Both the position numbers and the translations under genes were made by a program. Below, piece after piece: positions 17,033-25,495 of a stretch of 64,000 nucleotides of DNA. Each line of letters opens with the position of its first letter. Positions within the stretch are counted from its first letter, which is position 1. The notes under the pieces were generated by a model. That model saw nothing but the letters and a program-made list of their open reading frames with translations. It was not told the origin of the DNA and did not search any database. This DNA comes from DT-110 sp964342305 (lineage in GTDB: Bacteria > Bacteroidota > Bacteroidia > Chitinophagales > Saprospiraceae), in NCBI GenBank assembly GCA_964342305.1, contig CAYFGK010000017.1:1-64000 (forward strand). The letters are read 5' to 3'.

Positions 17033-17464
17033 ATGACTGATCAATCCGACTTACTGTACCCTGAGCATCCCATTCTGTTGTTTGACGGGGTATGCAATAT
17101 GTGTAGTGGATTCGTGCAGTTTGTGATCAAGATTGACCCGAAGGGCAAATTCCGGTTTGCATCCCTGCAATCCCGCACGGGCAAGGAGCTGCTAACCGCC
17201 GCCGGCCTTTCAACGGAGGAACTCGGCACCGTGGTCCTGATTCATAAGGGTAAAGTACATACCCACTCCGACGTTGCGCTGGAAAGTGCACGCATCCTTG
17301 GTGGTGGATGGACTCTTTTCTATGTATTTAAGATCATCCCACGATTTATCCGTGACGGCATCTACAATTGGGTAGCCCGTAACCGGTATCGGTGGTTCGG
17401 CAAAAAAGAATCCTGTATGATGCCTACTCCCGAAATTCGCCAGCGTTTTTTAGAGGTCGGTTGA
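17033..17464 (+). CDS. Thiol-disulfide oxidoreductase of the DCC (YuxK) family
   Basis: About 143 aa from ATG 17033; a TTG two codons upstream is also in frame. The defining DxxCxxC-type motif is LFDGVCNMCSGFVQF near residues 17-31, followed by FRFASLQSRTG and a C-terminal basic helix (YNWVARNRYRWFGKK) ending near CMMPTPE. DCC proteins are predicted thioredoxin-like oxidoreductases; targets are rarely known. The gene is monocistronic: a perfect 17-bp hairpin begins 2 nt before its stop is complete. Confidence 0.82.
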   Translation: MTDQSDLLYPEHPILLFDGVCNMCSGFVQFVIKIDPKGKFRFASLQSRTGKELLTAAGLSTEELGTVVLIHKGKVHTHSDVALESARILGGGWTLFYVFKIIPRFIRDGIYNWVARNRYRWFGKKESCMMPTPEIRQRFLEVG

Positions 17465-17505
17465 GTAGAAGCCATCTCAAAAACAATCTGAGATGGCTTC
17501 TACTC
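17463..17505 (+). terminator. Long perfect hairpin at the DCC gene stop
   Basis: Arms 17463-17479 (GAGTAGAAGCCATCTCA) and 17489-17505 are exact reverse complements over 17 bp with a 9-nt loop. The 5' arm overlaps the last bases of the stop codon. There is only a short T run afterwards (ATTTG), so it may act as a terminator or as a 3'-end stabilising stem. Confidence 0.75.
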
Positions 17506-17563
17506 ATTTGAACATAAAATCCTGAAATCCATTTAGTGGATGTCACCTACTAAAAACACGAAC

Positions 17564-18466
17564 ATGAACCGACGCACATTTGTCCGCAACTCGGCCGTAC
17601 TGTCCGGACTGAGTATGATACCCAGTCAACGCTGGTTGCTAAGTCAGCTTTTCCCGGATGCCGGCACCATGACCCTGCTGCGAAATAACGTAGGCATCTA
17701 CACCGAGCGAGGAGGTACGATTGGCTGGATGATCGAAGGCGATTCCGTAGTCATTGTCGACACTCAGTTCCCCGAACAAAGCCGCAACCTGATCGCCGAA
17801 GTTGAAAAACGCGGTGGTAAAGGGATTGATCTGGTCATTAATACCCATCACCACGGTGATCATTCCGGCGGAAACATCGCCTATAAAGGCATTGCCGACC
17901 GGATTCTCGCTCATAGTAACTCCAAGAAAAACCAGATGGCCTCCGCCAAAGCCCGGGGCAATGAGGACACTCAGTTGTATCCCGATAGTACCTTCGACAC
18001 GGAGTGGTCGGACAAAGTAGGTTCCGAAACAATTACCCTGCGCTACTTTGGCCGGGGCCATACGGATGGGGACGCCTTCATCCACTTTGAAAACGCGAAC
18101 GTGGTCCACATGGGTGATTTGCTCTTCAACCGTCGTTTCCCCTACATCGATATGGGCGCCGGAGCATCGATCAGCAGTTGGATCGATGTGCTGCAACAGG
18201 CCCGCAAGACCTTTGATAAAGACACGCTGTTTATCTTTGGTCATTCCGGAGAAGGTTACCCCGTCACGGGCGACCACGACGATCTGAAGGCCATGCAGCA
18301 TTACCTGCGTTCGGTATTGAAATACGTGAAAAAAGAAATGCGCAAAGGCCGCACCGTGGAAGAAGTATCCAAAGCAACGGAATCTATTCCCGGAGCTCCC
18401 GAATGGAGTGGTAGCGGTGTAGAACGGAGTATTTCGGCAGCCTTTGAAGAACTGAAGGGCCAATAG
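17564..18466 (+). CDS. Metallo-beta-lactamase-fold hydrolase with Tat-type leader
   Basis: About 300 aa from ATG 17564. The N terminus MNRRTFVRNSAVLSGLSM is a twin-Arg-like leader (RRTFVRN), suggesting export of a folded, metal-loaded enzyme. The core has the HxHxDH zinc motif in NTHHHGDHSGG, the later His in RGHTDGDAFIHF, the bridging Asp in HMGDLLFNRRFP and the final His in FGHSGEGYP. These are the five ligand blocks of the fold. Substrate is unknown; quinoprotein-associated and SoxH-like hydrolases share this layout. An 11-bp terminator hairpin follows. Confidence 0.85.
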   Translation: MNRRTFVRNSAVLSGLSMIPSQRWLLSQLFPDAGTMTLLRNNVGIYTERGGTIGWMIEGDSVVIVDTQFPEQSRNLIAEVEKRGGKGIDLVINTHHHGDHSGGNIAYKGIADRILAHSNSKKNQMASAKARGNEDTQLYPDSTFDTEWSDKVGSETITLRYFGRGHTDGDAFIHFENANVVHMGDLLFNRRFPYIDMGAGASISSWIDVLQQARKTFDKDTLFIFGHSGEGYPVTGDHDDLKAMQHYLRSVLKYVKKEMRKGRTVEEVSKATESIPGAPEWSGSGVERSISAAFEELKGQ

Positions 18467-18482
18467 CATCCTGACCGGTAAG

Positions 18483-18521
18483 GACCTGCTCACTTCTACA
18501 TTGCCAGGAGGTGAGCAGGTC
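18483..18521 (+). terminator. Hairpin after the metallo-beta-lactamase-fold gene
   Basis: GACCTGCTCAC (18483-18493) pairs perfectly with GTGAGCAGGTC (18511-18521) around a 17-nt loop, 17 nt past the stop. No long T run follows. Confidence 0.6.
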
Positions 18522-18617
18522 ACCATAAATTAGTACATTCACCATGCGACAAGGCAATTCGTTCGGAACATATCATGACGAAAAGTCTGAAGGTCGAGAT
18601 AAAGAATGTATTGGACT

Positions 18618-19586
18618 ATGGCAACCGACCCACAAAATCCCATGGATCGCCTGGAAAAGATTTACGAATCCGGTAATAAACGGATCGATCAGTACCTCGA
18701 CGGTCTGCGCTCTTTTTACCAACAACAAGGTGAACTCTCTCCTACCGCGGAAAAGATTTTCGATGAGATGCAGCGAGAGGTCAATCAAACCCGTACCATC
18801 CGCAATGTAGCGATCGGCCTGGTACTGGCCCTGGGCTGCGTAGCGGCTTTCCTCTTTTTCAAAAAAGAAAACCAGGATATAAAGCAGGACAACTACTCTT
18901 TCCTCCTGGAAAAGATCAAATCTTCTAACCTACCGCTCCATTTAGCCGCCAATCCAAACGGCTCCCTCTCAGTTGTCATTGATCAAAACGCCGACCTGTC
19001 GGCCCGTGAACTCCGGGAACTGGAGGAAATTCAGGAGGCCGTGCCAACCCTCGGACAGATCAACTTCCTGGGTTCCGCCAAACGATTGAGTGCCAATATG
19101 GAACTCGACCGCGACGACAATGTGTTTTACCGGGTTAGTCCGCCCAGCAGTCAGGATATTCAAATCGGAAAACTACAGGTAAGGTGGGAGCAGGGAGCAA
19201 TCGGCCTGGGACGCAACAGCAGTGTGGTCGAAGATAATCCGCAGTACGAACTGTCGGAGCCCTACGATTACATCGACAATTTCAAGAGTATGGATTTTGT
19301 GGTGCGCATTCTCTCCTACGATAAAGGCACCAAATCCTGGAAGTTTCAGTTTGGTGAGCGCCAGGGCAGTGAGATCGTTTGGGATAACCAACACAATTAC
19401 CAAATCCCTAAATCGCCCAACGGACGTATTCAAACCCGCCCCATCATCGCGGCCTGCCAGGAGTGGAAGAACATGTACGTCGTAGCCATCGGTATCGGGG
19501 AGTGGGGTGTGGGGGAATCCGACGTTACCGAGATAAAGTACGCCTGGAACGTCAATTCCTTCGCCCAGAAGATCCGGCTTGATTAG
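18618..19586 (+). CDS. Single-pass membrane protein of unknown function
   Basis: About 322 aa from ATG 18618. A helical N-terminal 60 residues (DRLEKIYESGNKRIDQYLDG) lies on the cytoplasmic side. One hydrophobic segment near residues 62-81 (NVAIGLVLALGCVAAFLFF) comes next, followed by a 240-residue region with mixed alpha/beta character and several Trp residues near the end. I recognise no domain. The large C-terminal part is probably periplasmic. It is a single gene between the metallo-hydrolase and asnS. Confidence 0.65.
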   Translation: MATDPQNPMDRLEKIYESGNKRIDQYLDGLRSFYQQQGELSPTAEKIFDEMQREVNQTRTIRNVAIGLVLALGCVAAFLFFKKENQDIKQDNYSFLLEKIKSSNLPLHLAANPNGSLSVVIDQNADLSARELRELEEIQEAVPTLGQINFLGSAKRLSANMELDRDDNVFYRVSPPSSQDIQIGKLQVRWEQGAIGLGRNSSVVEDNPQYELSEPYDYIDNFKSMDFVVRILSYDKGTKSWKFQFGERQGSEIVWDNQHNYQIPKSPNGRIQTRPIIAACQEWKNMYVVAIGIGEWGVGESDVTEIKYAWNVNSFAQKIRLD

Positions 19587-19738
19587 AAGACGGTAGACGA
19601 TTCCACGGCTTACGGATTACGGCCTGGGAGAATTGGGAGTTGATGAATTGGCTTCTAATTACCGATTCATCGGTCTGGCCTCTTAACATCTGACATCTTA
19701 CCAAATACACTATACTCAATACCAATTACCAATCCCTC

Positions 19739-19769
19739 TTGCAATTCGCGGCATATCTGGTTATTTTCG
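19739..19769 (+). promoter_or_regulatory. Candidate asnS promoter
   Basis: TTG at 19739-19741, 20 nt, then TATTTTCG at 19762-19769, about 20 nt before the ATG. This approximates the Bacteroidota -33 TTTG / -7 TAnnTTTG pattern. Similar TATTTTCGCC occurs at 27406 before a GNAT gene. Confidence 0.45.
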
Positions 19770-19789
19770 CACTCTCTTAAAGCAGATAT

Positions 19790-21220
19790 ATGAAACGAAC
19801 CGAGATTGCCCAACTATTGAAGGATCCGGCACTGGATCAAAAAGTACACGTTAAAGGATGGGTTCGCGCCTTTCGTTCCAATCGCTTTATTGCGTTGAAC
19901 GACGGCTCCAGCATGGCAACCATTCAGGTGGTGGTCGATTTTGAGCAATTCCCGGAGGAGTTGATCCGTCAGATCAGCTTTCACGCCTGTTTGTCGATTA
20001 CCGGCACTTTGGTGGAATCGAAGGGACAGGGCCAATCCGTTGAGATCCTGGCCGAAGAGATCGAGGTGCTCGGAAGTACCGATCTCGACAAATATCCCCT
20101 GCAGCCCAAGAAGCAAAGCATGGAGTTTTTGCGGGAGAAAGCACATTTCCGGATGCGGACGAACACATTCAGCGCAGTGTTCCGCGTGCGGCACGGATTG
20201 GCTTACGCGGTTCATAAGTACTACAACGACAACGGCTACTACTATCTGCACACGCCAATCATTACTGGTAGTGATGCCGAGGGTGCGGGAGAGATGTTTC
20301 GCGTAACCACCCTGGAAGCGAACCAGGCCCCTACCCTGGAGGATGGATCAGTTGACTATAAGCAAGACTTTTTTGGTAAACCAACCAACCTGACGGTATC
20401 CGGCCAGCTGCAAGCGGAGATCGGTGCCCTGGCACTGGGTAAAGTCTACACCTTCGGCCCCACATTCCGGGCCGAAAACTCCAATACCAGTCGTCACCTG
20501 GCCGAATTCTGGATGATCGAGCCCGAGGTTGCATTCTACGATATACAGGACGATATGGACCTCGCCGAGGATTTCGTCAAGTATCTGATCAACTACGTAC
20601 TCGAGCACTACGGTCCCGAACTGGAGTTTCTGGATAAGCGCATCCAGGACCTGGAGAAGAACATGAAGAAGGAGGAGCGTCGACCGATGGGCCTCCTGGA
20701 AACCCTTCGCTTCGTAGTGGCCGACGATTTTGCACGCATCACCTACAGCGAAGCAGTCGATTTGTTACGTAACTCCAAGCCATATAAAAAGGACAAATTC
20801 CAGTACCCGGTGGAATGGGGTAAGGACCTCCAGGCGGAGCACGAACGTTGGCTGGTCGAAAAGAAATTCAAAAAGCCGGTAATTGTCCGCGACTATCCAA
20901 AGGACATCAAGGCTTTCTACATGCGCCTGAACGACGATAAAGAGACGGTGGCCGCCATGGACGTGCTGTTCCCCGGTATCGGGGAGGTAATTGGCGGCTC
21001 CCAGCGGGAAGAACGTCTGGACGTTTTAACGAGCCGCATGGCAGAAATGGGTGTTCCCGAAGAGGAGCTAAGCTGGTACCTGGACCTGCGCAAATTTGGT
21101 GGTGCACCTCACGCTGGTTTCGGCTTAGGCTTCGAGCGGATGGTCCAGTTCGTCACCGGCATGGGGAACATACGGGATGTAATTCCCTTCCCCCGTACAC
21201 CGGGCAATGCGACATTCTAG
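19790..21220 (+). CDS. asnS: Asparaginyl-tRNA synthetase
   Basis: A 476-aa class II synthetase. An N-terminal OB-fold anticodon-binding domain (about 15-100, KVHVKGWVRAFRSNRFIALNDGS shortened here) is followed by the class II catalytic core. Motif 2 is in TFRAENSNTSRHLAEFWMIE and motif 3 in GAPHAGFGLGFERMV. The SNTSRHLAEFWMIEPE wording distinguishes AsnRS from AspRS. Length is standard for bacterial AsnS. It charges tRNA-Asn. A strong intrinsic terminator follows 25 nt after the stop, so it is probably transcribed alone. Confidence 0.95.
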   Translation: MKRTEIAQLLKDPALDQKVHVKGWVRAFRSNRFIALNDGSSMATIQVVVDFEQFPEELIRQISFHACLSITGTLVESKGQGQSVEILAEEIEVLGSTDLDKYPLQPKKQSMEFLREKAHFRMRTNTFSAVFRVRHGLAYAVHKYYNDNGYYYLHTPIITGSDAEGAGEMFRVTTLEANQAPTLEDGSVDYKQDFFGKPTNLTVSGQLQAEIGALALGKVYTFGPTFRAENSNTSRHLAEFWMIEPEVAFYDIQDDMDLAEDFVKYLINYVLEHYGPELEFLDKRIQDLEKNMKKEERRPMGLLETLRFVVADDFARITYSEAVDLLRNSKPYKKDKFQYPVEWGKDLQAEHERWLVEKKFKKPVIVRDYPKDIKAFYMRLNDDKETVAAMDVLFPGIGEVIGGSQREERLDVLTSRMAEMGVPEEELSWYLDLRKFGGAPHAGFGLGFERMVQFVTGMGNIRDVIPFPRTPGNATF

Positions 21221-21245
21221 CATCAAGCGTATCTGCTTACGCAAA

Positions 21246-21285
21246 AAAGAGGCTGCACATCCTGTTGTGTGCAGCCTCTTTTTTA
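21246..21285 (+). terminator. Intrinsic terminator of asnS
   Basis: AAAGAGGCTGCACA (21246-21259) pairs with TGTGCAGCCTCTTT (21268-21281) and runs into TTTTTT. It is a textbook stem plus U tract. Confidence 0.9.
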
Positions 21286-21398
21286 TTGATTTTCAGACCA
21301 TTCCCTCAATGAAAAGCCCCTTAACGAATTTTAGGGAATAGAAATTTTATCAAATTGAATTTTTTATGCTATGTTTACGGCGTCGTCAAAAAGAAAAA

Positions 21399-21472
21399 GT
21401 CGGCATATTGCTGTATGCCGACCTCACGCTAATAACAAATCATAATCTCATGAAAAAAATAAGACGACCTAA
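21399..21472 (-). ncRNA. Hairpin 3'-end module, copy 1 (terminator-like on minus strand)
   Basis: The stem is GTCGGCATA (21399-21407) with TATGCCGAC (21414-21422). Read on the minus strand it is followed by TTTTTCTTTTT, as in an intrinsic terminator. The adjoining 50 nt (to 21472) are nearly identical to 22346-22393. The two stems differ at several positions but both pair perfectly. I infer the 3' end of a minus-strand transcript. Confidence 0.6.
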
Positions 21473-21568
21473 CTTTTACTAAACAAATCTTAATCTTATC
21501 GTTATCTCTTTACGTTAGAACAAATCGTAATCTCTATAATTCGACCTAACTTGATTCTTTCTTATGGG

Positions 21569-21596
21569 AGGTTCCTCGCTACAAAGCGAGGAACCT
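21569..21596. terminator. 12-bp hairpin AGGTTCCTCGCT
   Basis: AGGTTCCTCGCT (21569-21580) pairs with AGCGAGGAACCT (21585-21596) around ACAA. A short TTTCT follows on the plus strand. It may be a weak plus-strand terminator or an internal stem of a minus-strand RNA. Confidence 0.5.
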
Positions 21597-21730
21597 TTCT
21601 AGTTTATGGGATTATGATTATCGTACCGGCGGTTTTTCAGTTGCCTTTCAGATACCGGCTTTGACACCGATTGTATCTAGTTAGTTGCCAATACGACATC
21701 ATAATGATGTTCTTGTCAAAATAGGGTGGT

Positions 21731-21874
21731 AACTATCGATCGGTTGTTCCGCTGAACAGGTGCAGACTAAATTTGCACGTGTTGTACGTATAATCGGTTA
21801 GAACGAAATCGGTTTTTGTCAGTTTTTGGGACAGCCTCCGCTGTTCACTGCGGAAGAACATTCGACCGATAGTT
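21731..21874. repeat. Long imperfect inverted repeat
   Basis: Arm 21731-21757 (begins AACTATCG, ends GCTGAAC) pairs with arm 21843-21874 (begins GTTCACTG, ends CGATAGTT). By hand I count about 25 base pairs, two mismatches and two small bulges. The 85-nt loop has its own GTGCA/TGCAC stem. The fold is equally possible on either RNA strand. Confidence 0.6.
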
Positions 21875-21973
21875 GCTCACCTTTTCAAATTTATTCCTGA
21901 TCATTTTCAGGATCCTTCTCTCTCGTTCGAGAAACTCACTTTTGATTCGCTTGTGTTTCCCTCTTGAGTACAT
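21845..21973 (-). CDS. Small basic ORF of 42 codons
   Basis: The ORF starts at ATG 21973, inside the downstream promoter box shared with the T9SS gene, and reads MYSRGKHKRIKSEFLERERR... to ...SNVLPQ. It is very basic and helical, with no known domain. The open frame continues upstream to 22114, but that part spans the promoter-like module. Its 3' end overlaps the right arm of the long inverted repeat. It could be a small protein or an accidental frame in a noncoding RNA; nothing decides between them here. Confidence 0.3.
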   Translation of the reverse strand: MYSRGKHKRIKSEFLERERRILKMIRNKFEKVSNYRSNVLPQ

Positions 21974-22029
21974 TACAAATATGCAGCAGATACGAACCAT
22001 TCTCAAAGACAAAAAAAGGCATTTGTTGA
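21969..22029 (-). promoter_or_regulatory. Two-box promoter-like module, copy 1
   Basis: The 15-nt box at 21969-21983 (minus strand CATATTTGTAATGTA) and the 26-nt box at 22004-22029 (minus strand ends TTTTTTTGTCTTTG) are identical to the boxes at 25496-25510 and 25531-25556. The 20-nt spacer between them differs in the two copies. TTTG-N20-CATATTTG approximates the Bacteroidota -33/-7 promoter. Confidence 0.65.
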
Positions 22030-22119
22030 AAAAAAAACGTAAAAACAAAGCACAAAAACCCCGCAAAACACTATAAATCAACAATCTAAAATACAGGCTA
22101 TGTTGACTATTCATTTTGA

Positions 22120-22314
22120 ATTATTAGCAATAAAGGGCAAAAAAAGTTGTTTTTTCTTCAGAAAAGCACTGAAATCACCCCGGAAGCGGTTGGTTTGAGT
22201 TTCGAAAAGGAAGGAAATGGACGGGAAGCGGTACCCGGATTAAGGCAGATTTCCGGGCAGTTGTTGAATATCTGTGTGAATCGGTTGCGGGAGGAGACTA
22301 TAAAAGGCCTATAA
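22120..22314 (+). pseudogene. Possible degenerate small ORF
   Basis: An open frame without ATG (a TTG at 22147 is available) ends with TAA at 22312-22314. Its residues from about 22160 (KSTEITPEAVGLSFEKEGN and onward) look protein-like, and this part is GC-richer than its surroundings. No family is recognised. It may be a remnant of a lost gene. Confidence 0.2.
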
Positions 22315-22322
22315 AAAAAAGT

Positions 22323-22393
22323 GTCGGTGCACCGAGTGCACCGACCTCACGCTAATAACAAATCATAATCTCATGAAAAATAAGACGACCTAA
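22323..22393 (-). terminator. Hairpin 3'-end module, copy 2 (end of T9SS gene transcript)
   Basis: The stem is GTCGGTGCA (22323-22331) with TGCACCGAC (22337-22345); the minus strand then runs into ACTTTTTTTT. It lies 150 nt downstream of the T9SS gene stop, in terminator orientation for that gene. The next 48 nt match copy 1 except for a 2-nt A-run difference. Confidence 0.7.
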
Positions 22394-22542
22394 ATCTTTA
22401 TGTAAAACAGCTCATAGTGTGCGATTGTTTCACTGGGCACCAGAGCCTTACATGTTTATCATTTTTACTCTACTAACGCTTTCATGCGCTATTATTATTT
22501 CGTAAAAATCCTTTTTATCTCCTTTTAATAGGATTTTAACAC

Positions 22543-25464
22543 TTACTGAACGATTAACTTACCCGTAGCCAAAAGTACTCCGTCATTTTCCAGCCGGAAC
22601 GCATAGACCCCCTCGGGCAGTTGGTTGCGATTCAGCTCTACCTGGCTGCTGCGACTGCGTTCACGGCGAATAAGACGGCCTTCCAGGTCGTACAGCATCA
22701 GATCGAGCGAACTCACATCGTAGCCGGTCACATCAAAGGTGACTACCTCGACGAAGGGGTTGGGGTATACCCGGACATTCAGCCCGGGAATATCCGGCTG
22801 TTCAACACTCGTTACCTCCACGTATCCGGGGAAACTTCCCACGGTACGGGTAACCGTGTTGCTCAGCACGGGTTCCTGGTAATCAAAGAAAACCTTAAGC
22901 CGGTTCTCAATGGCGGTTCCGGTCTGATTACCCGGAATCTGAGCAACCACGTATTCTACATATCCCTGAGAAGCCACTGCATTCCCTTCAGTCAACGGCA
23001 GTAGTTCAAGATCCGTAAAGGTGATTTTCAGAATACCATCTTCGTACACCTCCGCCTGGTAGGGATGGCTGGAGGCACCGAAGGTCACCGATTTAATATC
23101 CAGGCCTGCGGGAACGGTATCCCGGATGACTACCCGGTTCACAGTATCGGAGCCCGTATTAGTGAAAACCACTTTATATTTCACCGGATCGGCAGCATCA
23201 ATGAATTCCCCGCGGTAGCCTTTGGGGTGTGCTGACAACTGAACATCGGGGGCCTCCTCCCGGATCTCCTGTACGTTGATCGAACGGGAGGGCATGCGAT
23301 CATCTTCCGGAAACTGAGTGACCTGACCAACTGAAAAAGGACCGCCGTCTTCCGTGCAACCTTCAATAGCCGCCGTAGCGTAGTTGCTGAAGGGGTGATT
23401 CTCCGATTCTTCAGCAAATACCCGGTAGGTACTGCCGTTGGCCGGCACCTTGATCCGTCGCTCCTCCTGCGCCTTCAACTGCAGGGGCTCGTTCGCAACG
23501 ATAATATCATCCTGGATCACGATCGAGGCGCGTTTGGTGATCATGTCCTGAATACCAATATTGATAATGGAGAAGGCAATGGAATCCCCTTCGCACCGAC
23601 CGGATACCTCCAGATCAGATCGATCCCAGTCGGGATCGAACATCAAACACAGCGTATCAGGCGAAATATTGGCGGTAACATTGACTGCCTGGTTGACTGC
23701 AATCCCATCGCAGGCCGAAGAGGCGATCACTTCAAAACTACCGGATTCACCGGGTGCAACGGTCCCTACGTTAAACGTAAGGATGTTACCTTCATTACTG
23801 GCTGGATCGACACCTGCCGACTGGTAGGATAGTACGGGGTCGAGCACGAGTTCCACTTGCACATTTGTGGCCGCTGCTGTTCCCAGGTTCTGATACCGAA
23901 CCGTATAAGGAACATCACTACAACGCGCCAGATAGGGTGCAGAAACATTCATTTCCAATAGCGGGCACTCCACCTGAGCACGAACCCCGAAATCCGTACG
24001 GGTAGTGTCGTAAAATTCTTGTAGCCGAAGCGGAACACCGTCGGCCTGGCAAGATTCCCAATATTGATTAAGCGGGATGACTTGCACAGTGTAAGCACCG
24101 GTATCGACCAGGATGTTGTAGAAACCATTCCGGTCCGTACTACCGTAGTATGTTTTGTTTTTACCTTCCGCCTGAACTAACCAGTTCGCCAAACCTGGTT
24201 CACCGGCGTCAACGTCGCACTGGTCATCTTCGTCCCAGTACACGCGACCAGTCAATATATTGGAAAAAGAATTTCCGTTGGCGTCCGTTTTCAGCAGAAT
24301 AACGTCGTTGAAAAAGGTGAGTTCGAAACCGTTGTAACCGGCAATAACCAAATCCCCGCTGGTAGTTTCCACCAGATCGCGCCCCTCATCCAGGTATTGC
24401 TCGTCACCCAGGCGGTTCGTAAACAGCACCTCACCATCACTGGTCAAACGCGCAACCAGTACACCAACATCAATACCGTCGGCCTGTACCTGGAATCCGA
24501 CACCGGCTAGGTCGCCATTCGACAATTCCACCAGTGCGTTCAATCCATCCTCCAGGTTGGGTTCCCCGACTTTCGAAGTCCATAGGGTATCTCCCGTTTC
24601 GGCATTTAGCTTGACGACCAGGCCATCCTGTTGGTCATTGATCAGGCCGCCGATGGCCACCTGTCCGTCACGGGTCCGAATAACGTCCCGTCCTTCTTCG
24701 AGCATCGGGCCGTCAAGGCGGCTTTCCCATAGTATGTTTCCGTCTCCGTCGATACGCAGAGCGACCAGATCATTATCGGGTCCTTCTTCATTTTTTGAGA
24801 CACCCGTCAGTACGAAATCATCTCCGATACTAACAGCCGCATTGAGTCCATCGGTCCGGTCAGTACCACTCGTTTTTTTCCAGATAAGATCGCCGGAAGC
24901 ATTGAAGCGGGCGTACAGGAAGTCACTATCTTCCGCTTCGGGATCAAATTCTTCCCCGACAAGGAGAATGTCGCCATTCGTCGCCAGAGAAACTCCTGTC
25001 ACCTTTTGGTCGAGCGGTTCTTCCAGCACCTTACTCCAAAGTAATTCCCCCTCGGCGGATATTTCCAGGAGCAGAATATCGGAATCGTCCCCGTTATTGA
25101 GTACACTGGTTCCGGTGATCAGATACGTTCCGTTGGCGGTGCGGACAATATCGGTTCCGGTTTCCCGAAAACCCAGATCGTATTCTTTCCGCCATACCAG
25201 AGAACCGTCGATATCGGTGCGCACGACAAATATGTCCGGGTCGTTATCGGCTCCAAAGGATTCGGAAACCCCGACGGTGACGTAGCCCTCATCAATGGAT
25301 TCGATGAGCGCAAAAGCTTCGTCAGTCTTATCGTCCCCGAAGCTGTACTGCCAACCTTGCGCAGTCAGGGTAACAGACAAAAGAACCCCAAGCAGCGCGC
25401 CGACCCACCCGGCAGGACTGTAGGAGGTCTCTGCTATCGTCTTATTTATCCCTTTTATGGTCAT
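22543..25464 (-). CDS. Large secreted protein with T9SS type A sorting domain
   Basis: About 973 aa from ATG 25464; ATG 25500 is also in frame but overlaps the likely promoter box. A signal peptide (VGALLGVLLSVTLTAQG) leads into about 350 residues of repeating GDILLVGEE/DGDGNILWESRL units, a beta-propeller-like delayed repeat. Next come a Cna-B/SdrD-like domain (VYWDEDDQCDVDAGEPGLANW), DUF11-like repeats (VVFTNTGSDTVNRVVIRDTVP) and a C-terminal sorting domain (VRVYPNPFVEVVTFDV ... GKLIVQ). It is exported to the surface by T9SS, where the C terminus is removed. An adhesin or matrix role is inferred. Confidence 0.85.
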   Translation of the reverse strand: MTIKGINKTIAETSYSPAGWVGALLGVLLSVTLTAQGWQYSFGDDKTDEAFALIESIDEGYVTVGVSESFGADNDPDIFVVRTDIDGSLVWRKEYDLGFRETGTDIVRTANGTYLITGTSVLNNGDDSDILLLEISAEGELLWSKVLEEPLDQKVTGVSLATNGDILLVGEEFDPEAEDSDFLYARFNASGDLIWKKTSGTDRTDGLNAAVSIGDDFVLTGVSKNEEGPDNDLVALRIDGDGNILWESRLDGPMLEEGRDVIRTRDGQVAIGGLINDQQDGLVVKLNAETGDTLWTSKVGEPNLEDGLNALVELSNGDLAGVGFQVQADGIDVGVLVARLTSDGEVLFTNRLGDEQYLDEGRDLVETTSGDLVIAGYNGFELTFFNDVILLKTDANGNSFSNILTGRVYWDEDDQCDVDAGEPGLANWLVQAEGKNKTYYGSTDRNGFYNILVDTGAYTVQVIPLNQYWESCQADGVPLRLQEFYDTTRTDFGVRAQVECPLLEMNVSAPYLARCSDVPYTVRYQNLGTAAATNVQVELVLDPVLSYQSAGVDPASNEGNILTFNVGTVAPGESGSFEVIASSACDGIAVNQAVNVTANISPDTLCLMFDPDWDRSDLEVSGRCEGDSIAFSIINIGIQDMITKRASIVIQDDIIVANEPLQLKAQEERRIKVPANGSTYRVFAEESENHPFSNYATAAIEGCTEDGGPFSVGQVTQFPEDDRMPSRSINVQEIREEAPDVQLSAHPKGYRGEFIDAADPVKYKVVFTNTGSDTVNRVVIRDTVPAGLDIKSVTFGASSHPYQAEVYEDGILKITFTDLELLPLTEGNAVASQGYVEYVVAQIPGNQTGTAIENRLKVFFDYQEPVLSNTVTRTVGSFPGYVEVTSVEQPDIPGLNVRVYPNPFVEVVTFDVTGYDVSSLDLMLYDLEGRLIRRERSRSSQVELNRNQLPEGVYAFRLENDGVLLATGKLIVQ

Positions 25465-25495
25465 CAGCGCAAGCGTTTTAAAGCGTTTAGAATGA

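Larger units (their letters stand above)
21286..22542. other. 1.3-kb gene-poor region with structured and duplicated elements
   Basis: No protein-sized gene fits here. On the minus strand it holds a two-box promoter-like module (21969-22029), a 42-codon basic ORF (21845-21973), a long imperfect inverted repeat (21731-21874), a 12-bp hairpin (21569-21596) and a hairpin-plus-T-run end module (21399-21472). A second copy of the end module lies at 22323-22393, downstream of the T9SS gene. A GC-richer island at 22120-22314 has an open frame without ATG. The promoter and end modules recur around the T9SS gene. Confidence 0.75.

Noticed and set aside
21450..21482. A 10-codon leader-like ORF starting ATGAAAAAAATA in the end module
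   Set aside because: The second copy at 22373 has two fewer A, which changes the frame, so the peptide is not conserved while the nucleotide sequence is.
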